Under the pieces are notes generated by a model that made no database searches, was not told the DNA's origin, and worked only from the letters and a program-made list of their open reading frames with translations. This document shows, piece by piece, positions 26,989 through 35,694 of a stretch of DNA of 40,366 bases (position 1 is the first letter of the stretch; each line of letters starts with the position of its first letter). The stretch spans positions 1 through 40,366 of the forward strand of contig JALSHZ010000134.1 of the NCBI GenBank assembly GCA_026981985.1. Direction: 5' to 3'. The translations under genes and the position numbers were made by a program. The stretch is from Gammaproteobacteria bacterium. GTDB lineage: Bacteria; Pseudomonadota; Gammaproteobacteria; UWMA-0217.

Positions 26989-28055
26989 ATTCGCGCCCGA
27001 TCCAGTTCTTGAACAAATATGACTTCGATGGTTACAGCGAAATCATCGACGTCAGATCCCCCGCGGAGTTTGCCGAGGACCACGTCCCCGGTGCAATCAA
27101 CTGCTATGTACTAAACAACGAACAACGCGCAGAGGTTGGCACACTCTACAAACAGGTCAGCCCATTCGAAGCCAAAAAGCTCGGCGCAGCGCTGATCTCA
27201 AAGAACATCGGCCACTGGCTCGAAACCTATTTTCATGACAAACCCAAAGACTATCGTCCGCTAGTCTATTGCTGGCGAGGCGGTCAGCGGTCTGGCGCGC
27301 TCGCAACCATTCTTTCACGTATCGGCTGGGAAACAACGCTGATCGAAGGGGGATATAAGAAATACCGCCAGTGGGTCCGGGAAACAATAGAAGACATTGC
27401 CCCCCGGCTCCAACTCATCATCCTCGCCGGCCTGACAGGAACAGGAAAAACAGAGCTACTTCGCCAACTGGAAGATCAAGGCGAACAGGTAATCGACCTC
27501 GAAGGCATGGCCAACCACCGCGGCTCCCTCCTCGGCGCCGATCCCGATACGCCACAACCCGCACAGAAATATTTCGAATCACTGCTCTGTGAAAAGCTCC
27601 GCATGTTCGACACAGAAAAAATCGTCTGGGTTGAAGCCGAGAGCATAAAGATCGGCAACATTCACTGCCCACCGCCACTGTGGCAAAGAATGAAAACCGC
27701 ACCAGCCATTGAAGTCACCGCACCAATAAACGAACGGGTTCAATACCTATTGAGACAATATAAGCACTTCACAAGTAACCCAGACAATCTGATGAAAAAG
27801 CTCAACTATCTAAAAGACCGACTCGGCAATGAGACCTTGACCCACTGGCAAACACTGATCGACAAAGGTGACTGGACGACCTTCGTAAAACAGCTCCTCG
27901 AAACCCACTACGATCCGACCTATCACCGCTCAATAAAAATGAACGAACGGAAAATCGTCAGCAGCATCGCAATAGAATCACTTGAAGAAGTTTGCATAGA
28001 CAAAACGACAAATCAGTTGCAGGAACATGCACGACGCAATATACAAAACGCATAA
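26985..28055 (+). CDS. mnmH: tRNA 2-selenouridine synthase MnmH (SelU/YbbB)
   Basis: MnmH replaces sulfur by selenium at the wobble 2-thiouridine of tRNA-Lys, -Glu and -Gln, via a geranylated intermediate. The 356-residue protein has an N-terminal rhodanese domain with catalytic C96 in YCWRGGQRSGALA and a P-loop GLTGTGKT (149-156), exactly the MnmH architecture. LEGMANHRGSLLG and WVEAESIKIGNIHCPPPLW are family hallmarks. SelD, which supplies selenophosphate, is not in the window. It is coupled to the upstream methyltransferase-like gene by a 4-base overlap and followed by a strong terminator. Confidence 0.95.
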   Translation: MNSRPIQFLNKYDFDGYSEIIDVRSPAEFAEDHVPGAINCYVLNNEQRAEVGTLYKQVSPFEAKKLGAALISKNIGHWLETYFHDKPKDYRPLVYCWRGGQRSGALATILSRIGWETTLIEGGYKKYRQWVRETIEDIAPRLQLIILAGLTGTGKTELLRQLEDQGEQVIDLEGMANHRGSLLGADPDTPQPAQKYFESLLCEKLRMFDTEKIVWVEAESIKIGNIHCPPPLWQRMKTAPAIEVTAPINERVQYLLRQYKHFTSNPDNLMKKLNYLKDRLGNETLTHWQTLIDKGDWTTFVKQLLETHYDPTYHRSIKMNERKIVSSIAIESLEEVCIDKTTNQLQEHARRNIQNA

Positions 28056-28148
28056 GAGAGCACATCTACCGTGCCGCGGCACTCATAGACACACTTGAGT
28101 CAGTACGCAGCTTCCGTGACAAAATCACGCTTCATACAGTACAAAGAC

Positions 28149-28190
28149 AAAAGGGGCATGGCACCGTAGAATCAATGCCATGCCCCTTTT
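28149..28190. terminator. Bidirectional rho-independent terminator
   Basis: AAAAGGGGCATGGCA (28149-28163) and TGCCATGCCCCTTTT (28176-28190) form a perfect 15-bp stem with a 12-base loop, A-rich on one side and T-rich on the other. It lies between mnmH and the convergent GlyGly-CTERM-like gene and can serve both. The flanks 28056-28148 and 28191-28284 show nothing else. Confidence 0.85.
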
Positions 28191-28284
28191 CTGAGGCACA
28201 ATCAGGAATAGCTAACATTCCGGGCAACGTATGTCCCGCCACCACTCGAACAACGATTAAGCTACCCTTTTAGTCAACACCTGA

Positions 28285-29568
28285 TCAACCGCGCTGCTGA
28301 CCTGTCACAACATGCGGTAGTCGCCTGGAGACAAAACCTCCAGCCGCTAGAAGAATCGCAAACAGCGCTGGCAACCCCATGGAGCCACCGCCACTACTGC
28401 TCGCAGAGACACCACTGTCCGTCTCTACGACATCGAGCACCTCCTTGGTTTCAGTATCCTGCGCGACATTGCTCGGCGTACCGGAACCCGAAGCTGTTCC
28501 ATCCCCACCATCTGCTGCCTTCGCTATCACAATATCCCCCACAGACCCAACGATGAGATCCGCGTCGCCTGCGTTCTTCGCAAATTCACCGGAAGCCAAC
28601 GCCACATCGGGGTTCTCAACACCAGTATCAAGAGGGAAAGTCTTCGGATCAACAAGGTTACTTACTTTCGGATCGACATCGGCACCAAACAGCGAAATAC
28701 CATAATACGTCTGCTCCGCCGTGAGCCCAAGATCGGCCACGGAGACGAATGCAACCCCCATGGGCTCAACATCCACCTTTCTTTCGATTAAATAACCGTG
28801 AGGGGCCGCATTCTTATTGGACAAAAAGGCATACCGCTTCGTGGAAATATATCTGCCATCCGTAACCAACCCGTAGCGAATCGCAGATGAATCAGCATAC
28901 TCACTTGGCTGAACCATTACCAACGGACCATAAGCCTTGGGGTTGCCATCTTTGTCCAACTCCGTAATCGCAGCAATCTTCACGTGATTATTGCCATGTT
29001 TCTCCACTACCGCGAAACCCGTCTTGTTCATCGCATCTGCTTTTGCAATCAGTCCATTGTTGAAAACAAGATCAACACGTTCAATATTCTTGATCGATGA
29101 TTGGCGCTCAGCATTCGCAAATAAATCCAATGACCCAATATTAATCACATCACTGCTGATAACTGCACCATAGTCACAGTCACCCGTTGTCTCATTGCCT
29201 GGATAGGAGGCTTGAAAACTGAAATCATCACCCTCCCCCATCGTCTCGGCAAAAACAGCGCATGGCTTGCCAGTGGCCACGGAGTTTGCGACTCGACGGA
29301 TAACAACGGCATCAGGTTTCACCTTGTCATAAGGCAGCAGTTCTCCACCCACATTGATGGACTTGAGAATTACTTCCTGGCCAACCCCCCATTGATAATT
29401 CTTCCCATCAAAAGCATATGGAGTGGTCATCGGGGTAGCGGCACGAAGTTCCGTAACGATCTCCGTCACCTCCCCCTTGGCAAGTGCGGCAGACGAGAGC
29501 GATGCAATCAGTGGCAGCAAGACCAAGCCAGCATTCCGTTTCAACAAAGTCATAACAGCAGGTTCCAT
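28285..29568 (-). CDS. Exported protein with GlyGly-CTERM-like sorting tail
   Basis: The 427-residue protein has a signal peptide (best from Met6, MTLLKRNAGLVLLPLIASL, cleaved near ALA-KG; starts at 29568 or 29553). The central ~320 residues are Asp/Gly-rich and beta-like, with a Cys pair (GKPCAVF, GDCDYG) and no family I recognise. The last ~45 residues go from a low-complexity Ser/Gly linker (SSSGGGS) to a hydrophobic helix (MGLPALFAILLAAGGFV) and a basic end (SRRL). This is the layout of GlyGly-CTERM tails processed by rhombosortase, usually on proteins passing through type II secretion. No rhombosortase gene is in the window. It is convergent with mnmH. Confidence 0.75.
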   Translation of the reverse strand: MEPAVMTLLKRNAGLVLLPLIASLSSAALAKGEVTEIVTELRAATPMTTPYAFDGKNYQWGVGQEVILKSINVGGELLPYDKVKPDAVVIRRVANSVATGKPCAVFAETMGEGDDFSFQASYPGNETTGDCDYGAVISSDVINIGSLDLFANAERQSSIKNIERVDLVFNNGLIAKADAMNKTGFAVVEKHGNNHVKIAAITELDKDGNPKAYGPLVMVQPSEYADSSAIRYGLVTDGRYISTKRYAFLSNKNAAPHGYLIERKVDVEPMGVAFVSVADLGLTAEQTYYGISLFGADVDPKVSNLVDPKTFPLDTGVENPDVALASGEFAKNAGDADLIVGSVGDIVIAKAADGGDGTASGSGTPSNVAQDTETKEVLDVVETDSGVSASSSGGGSMGLPALFAILLAAGGFVSRRLPHVVTGQQRG

Positions 29569-29719
29569 TCCAGATTCGAGGCGGATTATTTTAAGGCAGA
29601 CTAGCGACAGCGGTCTGAGAACAGGACCTCACTATCCGAGATGGGCTACGGAGCTTGGGTCGAAAGATGGGTTCTGCTGCACCGTATCTGCGGGCGATAT
29701 CACAGTCAGGCAAGAGTGC

Positions 29720-29752
29720 GTACTCAACAGCTCAGGACGACCTGTTGAGTAC
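29720..29752 (-). terminator. Perfect 11-bp hairpin downstream of the barrel-like gene
   Basis: GTACTCAACAG (29720-29730) and CTGTTGAGTAC (29742-29752) form a perfect 11-bp stem with an 11-base loop, 12 bases after the stop at 29765. There is no strong U-run, so it may be an attenuated terminator or an RNA-stabilising hairpin. Confidence 0.45.
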
Positions 29753-29764
29753 CAAGCAAGTCGA

Positions 29765-30505
29765 TCAGAAGCGGATACCGACCTTTGCGCTGTAGGTTGA
29801 GTAGTCGCCGGTCTTGTCCGCTTCGAGGACGAGGTTGACGCCCAGGTTGATGTTCAGACCGACATAGACGCGGTTCAGTTCGGGTTTTTCTGTCTTCAGC
29901 GTGGTGGCGTCGACGGCTTCTACCTCGCTGTAGATGCGCCCGACGCCGGCATAGGGTGTCAGCATGGCGAAGCCTTTGGAGATGGTGAGTTCTATGCTCT
30001 TGTTGCTGAGGTCGATTTCATCGACACCTTCCATCTTGCTATAGCCGAGGCGCAGGGCGACCGCTGGTGTTGCGATACCACCAGGGACAAAAGCATACTT
30101 CAGCTCACCGCCCCATATCTTGATGTCGGAGTTTGGCACGCCAGTGTAGAACGCACCCACATCGACATTCAGCGGTAGCCCCTTCTGCACATGCAAACGT
30201 GGAACCGGCAGGGTACTCAGATCCCAGCCACCTTGTGACGCCAAATCGAAGATTTCATCGTTGATCTCGGTGCCACTCAGGCTCAGGCCAAGATCGAAGC
30301 CGATCGCGCCCAGTGATTCCGCTGGCGCCAGTGCCTTATAGCTGGTAGCTGCTGAGAGGTTTTCCGCCAGCGTGGAGAATTGCGACTGTGTCAGCAGACT
30401 AAGGCTGTTGAAGTTATTGCCCGCACTGGCCAGCACGGGAAGCGCTGACATTGCGATGACTGCGCCGAAGCGCTTGATTGTTGCAGTAGTTTTTTCCTGT
30501 TTCAT
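29765..30505 (-). CDS. Putative outer-membrane barrel protein (DUF6588-like)
   Basis: The start at 30505 gives 246 residues with a signal peptide MKQEKTTATIKRFGAVIAMS followed by ALPVLASA; an open frame further upstream is not protein-like. The mature chain opens LLTQSQFSTLAENLSAATSYKALAPAESLGAIGFDLGLSLSGTEI, then alternates strands (GELKYAFVPGGIATPAVALRLGYSK, LTPYAGVGRIY) and ends SYSTYSAKVGIRF-like, with a final Phe as in outer-membrane barrels. It resembles the uncharacterised DUF6588 family as I remember it. It lies 55 bases after the OmpA-like gene in the same direction. Confidence 0.7.
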   Translation of the reverse strand: MKQEKTTATIKRFGAVIAMSALPVLASAGNNFNSLSLLTQSQFSTLAENLSAATSYKALAPAESLGAIGFDLGLSLSGTEINDEIFDLASQGGWDLSTLPVPRLHVQKGLPLNVDVGAFYTGVPNSDIKIWGGELKYAFVPGGIATPAVALRLGYSKMEGVDEIDLSNKSIELTISKGFAMLTPYAGVGRIYSEVEAVDATTLKTEKPELNRVYVGLNINLGVNLVLEADKTGDYSTYSAKVGIRF

Positions 30506-30560
30506 GGTTTCGATCCCTGATAGACGATGGCCGCAAGCGTAGTGCTTTTCGCGACACACG

Positions 30561-31589
30561 TCACTTCTGTTGGTCTGATATTGTGGACTCATTAACGGTG
30601 AACTCGATCCGGCGGTTTCTGGCTCTGCCGGCCTCGGTCGCATTGTCGGCAATCGGTGATGCCGAACCATGCCCAATGGCATTGAACTGATCGGGCGATA
30701 CGCCACGCGCCACCAGCGCCTGGATAACTGCTTCGGCACGCTGCTGACTCAGCGCCCGGTTGGCTTCGGGATCACCGCGATTGTCCGTGTAACCGTGTAC
30801 GGTGAAAACCGTTTCCGGGCAGCTGCTGGCAACTTCAGCCAGCTCATCGAGAAAGCGTTTGCTATCCGGACTGATCACCGCACGACCCGCCTCGAATCGC
30901 AGTGGACTGGCCACCGCCAGCGCCTGCACCCGATCGAGACAGCTCAGTACCGGCACAGAGCGCAGCTCGGTCTCGTAGCCAGCGCGCGCCAGTGATGCCA
31001 GTAGCTTCCTTGCCCGTACACTCGCACGTGGCGCAATTCCCTTGCCACGCAACCGTACAGAACGCCAGGCAATCTCGACATCGCCTTCACCGATCGCCTG
31101 CAACGCGTCGAGCGCGGTTCTCACCGTTGGCTCCCAGTCGACAGGCGCACCCTCGGCGAGGCGGAGACGGTCTTGCGCCAGCACTAACCCTTGGGATGCC
31201 AACCAGTCATGCAGCGCCTGGCGCTGCTGTTCGCCCGGCACATAGCCTTGCAACAGCAAGCGACCGCCTTCCAGCTGCGCCACAAAACGATACGGGCTCA
31301 CCGGCGGTGCAACAACGATTTCATTGACGATTACTTCCGGCAGAAAATGGTGTGTGGCAAGACGCACAGCGCGATCACGCTGGGCTGAAACCCTGACCTT
31401 GCCGCTTAGATGCAGGCGGTCATCAGCAACAGACACATCAATACCATCCAGGCCATCCGCAGCCAATTGCTGCGTGAGCTGGGCGACTTTCTGCTCCAGT
31501 TGGTGCTCCTGCCACCAACGCGGCGCAAAGACAACAGCGACGACCAGCAAGGAAACAATGGCAAATATTCGAAACAGACGGAAAAACAT
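30561..31589 (-). CDS. BON-OmpA envelope protein
   Basis: The 342-residue protein has one N-terminal membrane segment (about 7-25), two BON-like modules (about 35-95 and 97-155, with LHLSGKVRVSAQRDRAVRL and LLLQGYVPGEQQRQAL) and a C-terminal OmpA domain (about 225-335) with HGYTDNRGDPEANRALSQQRA and ARNRRIEFTV, which bind diaminopimelate of peptidoglycan. The order BON-OmpA resembles mycobacterial ArfA (OmpATb). It probably anchors in the inner membrane and contacts peptidoglycan. It starts two bases after the stop of chaN, suggesting co-transcription. Confidence 0.85.
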   Translation of the reverse strand: MFFRLFRIFAIVSLLVVAVVFAPRWWQEHQLEQKVAQLTQQLAADGLDGIDVSVADDRLHLSGKVRVSAQRDRAVRLATHHFLPEVIVNEIVVAPPVSPYRFVAQLEGGRLLLQGYVPGEQQRQALHDWLASQGLVLAQDRLRLAEGAPVDWEPTVRTALDALQAIGEGDVEIAWRSVRLRGKGIAPRASVRARKLLASLARAGYETELRSVPVLSCLDRVQALAVASPLRFEAGRAVISPDSKRFLDELAEVASSCPETVFTVHGYTDNRGDPEANRALSQQRAEAVIQALVARGVSPDQFNAIGHGSASPIADNATEAGRARNRRIEFTVNESTISDQQK

Positions 31590-31591
31590 GG

Positions 31592-32797
31592 CTATTTCAA
31601 CTCGACTTCCACTTCAAGTGTTCGCACGAAGGCGCCCTTGCCCCGCAACAACACCAACTGCACACGATCACCCGGTTTGCGGTGCCACAACTGCAAACGG
31701 ACATCGGCGAGTTTTTCAATCGGTGCACGGTTGATCTCGATCAGGCGGTCACCGACGGCCACACCCGCCTCGGCGGCATGGCTGTCTTCAGCGATGGATG
31801 CAATCTCCATGCCCCGATCAGCCTGCTTCAGCACCACGCCAATCAGACCGGCTGGCGGCAACTCCTGCGCCTGGGCGAGAATCACATAGTCTGCTGGCGC
31901 CGCCGACAGATCGAGACCACTATCGAGCTGCAACACCGTCGCCATCGGCACGGCGAGGCGACGCTGCAAGCGTTGCGGAATACCCGTGTCGACCACATGG
32001 CCCGCACCGGCCAGCACCACCATTGTGCGCTCGGGATGCTCTCGCAAATAGCGTGCGGCGGCTTCGGCCATGCCCTCGTCCCAGATCAGTTGTACTTCGA
32101 TGAAATGCTCGATATTGCGGTCTTTAGCGCCAGGGTGGTGGCCAAACACCGCTGCGATGCGCTCGCGATACCCTGCAAGATCACGGTCGAGGCTCTCAGG
32201 CAACTGGCGGCGCAACTCAGGCGGCAGCGCCGCGATCCCTTTTTCACCAACCGCTCGGGTCACCTCCGACGGCACGTTCAGCGCCCGCAGCGGAATGCCA
32301 TGTTTGCGCGCAAATGCAAAGATCGGCCGATAAAGGCGAAAATCGAACTTCCAGCGGTCGAAATACTCCGTGCGCCGCAGCATCTCGGTTTCATCGATGC
32401 GTCCGGCAACATAGTCGTCGAGTGCCTGCTGAAACGGCTGGTGGATCATCTCCAGCCCAATCGCCAGCGGAATGCCACGCGCATGCAGGCGCTGAATAAT
32501 GGTCAGCTGCGACAGATGGTGATGATAACGCTCGTGCGACTCACCAACGAAGATCACTCGCCGGCTGGTGAGATCGTCAATGATGTCATCTACCGTCGGC
32601 GCCCGCGCATAGTCGATCACCTTCCACTGTCCAGGCCCCGTCTCATCAGCCACCGCTGACTTCACCATCGTCGCGGGCATCGCTGCCAGCGGCATGGTCT
32701 TGCAGGCTGTTAAACTGACCAGCGCCAGCAGCCCAATCGACAGGGCCGACCATCGCATTACGGGAAACAAAGGCATGTACAAGTTTCTATATGGCAT
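31592..32797 (-). CDS. ChaN-family lipoprotein with C-terminal PDZ domain
   Basis: The 401-residue protein has a lipoprotein signal ending LVSLTAC. The ChaN (PF04187) domain spans about 65-300 with VIFVGESHERYHHH, IGLEMIHQPFQQALDDY, YFDRWKFDFRLYRPIFAFA and VVLAGAGHV. ChaN was described as a heme-binding, iron-regulated lipoprotein in Campylobacter. Residues 320-400 (GVVLKQADRGMEIASIAEDS, AAEAGVAVGDRLIEINRAPI) form a PDZ domain, an addition to the ~280-residue core. Starts at 32797, 32776 and 32758 are all weakly supported; the last gives the most compact signal. All are within or next to the 5' end of the divergent peptidase gene. No single symbol is assigned because of the fusion. Confidence 0.85.
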   Translation of the reverse strand: MPYRNLYMPLFPVMRWSALSIGLLALVSLTACKTMPLAAMPATMVKSAVADETGPGQWKVIDYARAPTVDDIIDDLTSRRVIFVGESHERYHHHLSQLTIIQRLHARGIPLAIGLEMIHQPFQQALDDYVAGRIDETEMLRRTEYFDRWKFDFRLYRPIFAFARKHGIPLRALNVPSEVTRAVGEKGIAALPPELRRQLPESLDRDLAGYRERIAAVFGHHPGAKDRNIEHFIEVQLIWDEGMAEAAARYLREHPERTMVVLAGAGHVVDTGIPQRLQRRLAVPMATVLQLDSGLDLSAAPADYVILAQAQELPPAGLIGVVLKQADRGMEIASIAEDSHAAEAGVAVGDRLIEINRAPIEKLADVRLQLWHRKPGDRVQLVLLRGKGAFVRTLEVEVELK

Positions 32798-34814
32798 AGT
32801 GATTTTTCTATTATGGCTACCGGCTTACGCTCACAGCGACGACCTTGTCGAGCATCAGCTGCAAGTCGTCATCTCACCCGGCAAGGGCATGATTACCGTT
32901 ACGGACAGGATACGGCTACCCAAGCAACTGGCTGGCGAAACGGTTACTTTCAGACTTCATCCGGCACTGACCATCAGAAAAACCGGTGGCGGACAACTTA
33001 CCACAGAAAGCCCCGGCCTCCATACCATCACACTCCCGCCGAGGCAGCGTGACCTCACGCTCGAATACCAGGGCCAGATTCGTCACGCACTGACCGATAT
33101 TTCGAATGCGGCCGGCAAGGCCCAGCACAGCACCCGCGGCTGGATTGGCGCCGAGGGCGTGTTTCTCAGTGGCGCATCGGCATGGTATCCACAAATCGAC
33201 AATCACCGTCTGCGCATCGACCTGCAAGTCGAACTACCAAACGGCTGGTACGCGATCAGCCAGGGGGAAGCGTCAAGCAAACAGCCGAACCACTGGCGCG
33301 AAACGCAACCACAGGAAGAAATCTACCTGATTGCAGGGAAATATCATCGCTACGCATCCAGCGACGGCCCAACCACGGCGCTGGTCTATCTGCGTCAGCC
33401 AGACGAGGCGCTGGCAAAGCGCTACCTCGCCGCCACGCAGCGGTATATCGCCCTGTATAACGAACTGCTTGGAGACTATCCCTACCGCAAGTTCGCCCTG
33501 GTCGAAAACTTCTGGGAAAGCGGTTACGGCATGCCCTCGTTCACCCTGCTCGGCCCCACCGTCATTCGCTTGCCATTCATCATCCACACATCCTATCCAC
33601 ACGAAATCCTGCACAACTGGTTCGGCAACGGCGTCTATGTGGACTGGTCACGGGGAAACTGGAGTGAAGGGCTGACCACCTACCTCGCCGACCATCTGCT
33701 GCGAGAGCAGCAAGGCACGGCGGCCGCCTATCGGCGTGATACATTGAAAACCTGGGCCGACCATGTTCGCGCCGGCAACGATTTCCCGCTGACTGCGTTT
33801 CGCGGTCGCCATGGCGATGCATCACAGGCCGTCGGCTATGGCAAGGCCATGATGTTCTTCCACATGGTTCGCAAACGCCTTGGCGACAAACCCTTCTTCG
33901 CCGGCCTGAAACAGTTCTACAGCGATCAGCGCTTCAAACCTGCCAGCTACGACGACCTGCGCGATCACTGGGAACAGGCCGCCAACACCGACCTGCATAG
34001 CTTCTTCAAGCAATGGCTGACCCGCACGGGCGCACCAAAATTGGCGCTGAACAACCTCGAAGTCAAATCCGACAACGGCCAGTTTCTGCTGACCGCAACC
34101 CTGCAACAGATCCAGCAGGAAGCCCCCTTCCCGCTGCTGGTGCCACTGCGCATCTCTTTTGTTGACGGGCACGAACCGCAAACCCAGCTGATCGACATGA
34201 CCAGCCGCAGCCAGCCGATCCACCTGGCTTTCCCGAGCCGGCCAGCACGTATCGACGTCGACCCCGAATATGACTGCTTCCGTCACCTCTACCCGGAAGA
34301 AAACCCACTCACACTGTCGGCGGTTTTCGGCAGCGATGATGTCACCATCGTTCTCTCGGCTGACGCAGACAAAGCGCTGTTACAAGGTTACCGGACACTG
34401 GCCGAACAGTGGCAGGCAAAACGCGCAGGAAAATGGACAATCACCACCGATCGCCAACTGGCAACCCTGCCGAAGCACGGCGCTGTCATCCTGCTTGGCT
34501 GGAAAAATCTCTTCAGAAAGCCGCTGTTTGCGCAGTATCACGAACGTATATCCAACCAAGACGACCACCTGAGGCTTGGCACAGAACCAGTCAATCATGC
34601 CAACGACAGCATCGCCCTGATGCTACCCGGCAAAGAACAGCAACCCATCCTGATCATCGCCAGCGACACGGCCGCTGCCCTACCAGGCCTCACGAGAAAA
34701 CTGCCCCACTACGGCAAATACAGCCTGCTGATATTCACCGGGGAGTCACCCGATATTCGGCACAAGCAACAATGGGAAAGTACGGCTTCGCCGCTGTCGA
34801 GAACCATCCTTTAA
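32775..34814 (+). CDS. M1-type (gluzincin) metallopeptidase-like protein
   Basis: The start at 32775 gives 679 residues with a signal peptide (MYKFLYGIVIFLLWLPAYA), so the protein is exported. HEILH (276-280) plus E298 in NWSEGLTTY form the zinc site HEXXH...E of the M1 family; the spacer is 17 residues rather than the usual 18. VVISPGKGMITVTDRIRLP and LHPALTIRKTGG are the N-terminal beta domain of M1 proteins. The GAMEN substrate motif is not recognisable (the region reads WESGYGMPSF). Residues 440-679 form an uncharacterised C-terminal half. Function beyond zinc peptidase is not clear. It diverges from chaN with overlapping 5' ends. Confidence 0.82.
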   Translation: MYKFLYGIVIFLLWLPAYAHSDDLVEHQLQVVISPGKGMITVTDRIRLPKQLAGETVTFRLHPALTIRKTGGGQLTTESPGLHTITLPPRQRDLTLEYQGQIRHALTDISNAAGKAQHSTRGWIGAEGVFLSGASAWYPQIDNHRLRIDLQVELPNGWYAISQGEASSKQPNHWRETQPQEEIYLIAGKYHRYASSDGPTTALVYLRQPDEALAKRYLAATQRYIALYNELLGDYPYRKFALVENFWESGYGMPSFTLLGPTVIRLPFIIHTSYPHEILHNWFGNGVYVDWSRGNWSEGLTTYLADHLLREQQGTAAAYRRDTLKTWADHVRAGNDFPLTAFRGRHGDASQAVGYGKAMMFFHMVRKRLGDKPFFAGLKQFYSDQRFKPASYDDLRDHWEQAANTDLHSFFKQWLTRTGAPKLALNNLEVKSDNGQFLLTATLQQIQQEAPFPLLVPLRISFVDGHEPQTQLIDMTSRSQPIHLAFPSRPARIDVDPEYDCFRHLYPEENPLTLSAVFGSDDVTIVLSADADKALLQGYRTLAEQWQAKRAGKWTITTDRQLATLPKHGAVILLGWKNLFRKPLFAQYHERISNQDDHLRLGTEPVNHANDSIALMLPGKEQQPILIIASDTAAALPGLTRKLPHYGKYSLLIFTGESPDIRHKQQWESTASPLSRTIL

Positions 34815-34854
34815 CGTACCTTCGTCGTACCACCAGGGGCGACTCCCGGCTACC

Positions 34855-35125
34855 GTGGCATACATCCCTGTAACCTGGACCCCGCTTCCCGGCGAGGATG
34901 ACGAGGTGGCGTCTTTCCGGCAGGACGCCGGGATCCCGTGCCAGGGAGGGCTCCCACCTGCCGTGGTTCACATCCCTGTGACTGGATCCCCGTCCGGCGA
35001 GGATGACGAAGTGCCGTCTTTCCGGCAGGACGCTGGAACCCAGTGCCAGGGAAGGCTTCCACTAACGGTGGCATACATCCCTGCAACTGGATCCCCGTCC
35101 GGCGGGGATGACGGAGTACCGTCTT
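34855..35125. repeat. Array of ~105-bp repeats left of the RND cassette
   Basis: Three units start with GTGG..CA.ACATCCCTG at 34855, 34963 and 35068, giving periods of 108 and 105 bases; the third is cut short at about 35125. Each contains CTGGA(T)CCCCG..., GAGGATGACGA and a CCGTCTTTCCGGCA block. They are diverged at several positions. They fill the 355-bp gene-free stretch between the peptidase and padR, and match the repeat right of the RND gene. Confidence 0.8.
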
Positions 35126-35169
35126 GGCCCACACTTTCCATACCTATATCATCCTGATATATTTCAAAC

Positions 35170-35694
35170 ATGAATACCAAAGAACTCTGCCTCGGTGCGC
35201 TGTTTCTCGGTGATGCCAGTGGCTACGAAATCAAGCAGCGCTTCGAGACGACATTCAGCCATTTCCAGCAGGCGAGTTTCGCGGCGATTTACCCGGCACT
35301 GACGCGGCTGAAAGCCGAGGGGCTGGTTTCATCACGGGTCGAGGTGCAGGAAAAACGGCCCGATAAAACGGTTTACAGCCTGACCGAGGCGGGGCGTCAG
35401 CACTTCATCGGGGCACTGCACGCATCGAACGGCGCAGAGACCTTCCGCTCCGACTTCATCTTGCTGATGTTTTTTGCCGAGCATCTTTCGGCTGAGAAGC
35501 TGACCGCCGTGCTGGAGCAGCACGAAGAAACATTGCGCCGTATCATCGATACCCTGACAGAGATCCGTCACTGCGGCGGCCATTCCAGGGGGCAGTTGTT
35601 CACGCTCGACTACGGGATTGCCATCAACCAGGCATCTCTGGCATTCATTGAACAGCGCAAAGCAGAATTCACGTCACAGGAACCCTCGTCATGA
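35170..35694 (+). CDS. PadR-family transcriptional regulator
   Basis: The 174-residue protein has the PadR winged helix, MNTKELCLGALFLGDASGYEIKQ followed by FAAIYPALTRLKAEGLVSSRVEVQEKRPDKTVYSLTEAGRQHF, and a C-terminal dimerisation helix region (Vir_C-like). PadR proteins usually repress adjacent transporters or catabolic genes and are released by small ligands. Its stop overlaps the adaptor start by four bases, so it is co-translated with the pump and most likely autoregulates the operon. Confidence 0.92.
   Translation: MNTKELCLGALFLGDASGYEIKQRFETTFSHFQQASFAAIYPALTRLKAEGLVSSRVEVQEKRPDKTVYSLTEAGRQHFIGALHASNGAETFRSDFILLMFFAEHLSAEKLTAVLEQHEETLRRIIDTLTEIRHCGGHSRGQLFTLDYGIAINQASLAFIEQRKAEFTSQEPSS

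Noticed and set aside
26985-28055. Selenocysteine-coding gene in the mnmH region
   Set aside because: MnmH modifies tRNA and does not imply UGA recoding; C96 is encoded as cysteine and no in-frame UGA with a SECIS-like stem was seen.
31682-32659. 325-codon open frame on the plus strand
   Set aside because: Antisense to chaN, which has a lipobox and ChaN and PDZ motifs; no family features in the shadow frame.
34855-35125. Possible CRISPR array
   Set aside because: Units are 105-108 bases, diverged along their whole length, with no short constant repeat and unique spacer pattern and no cas genes.
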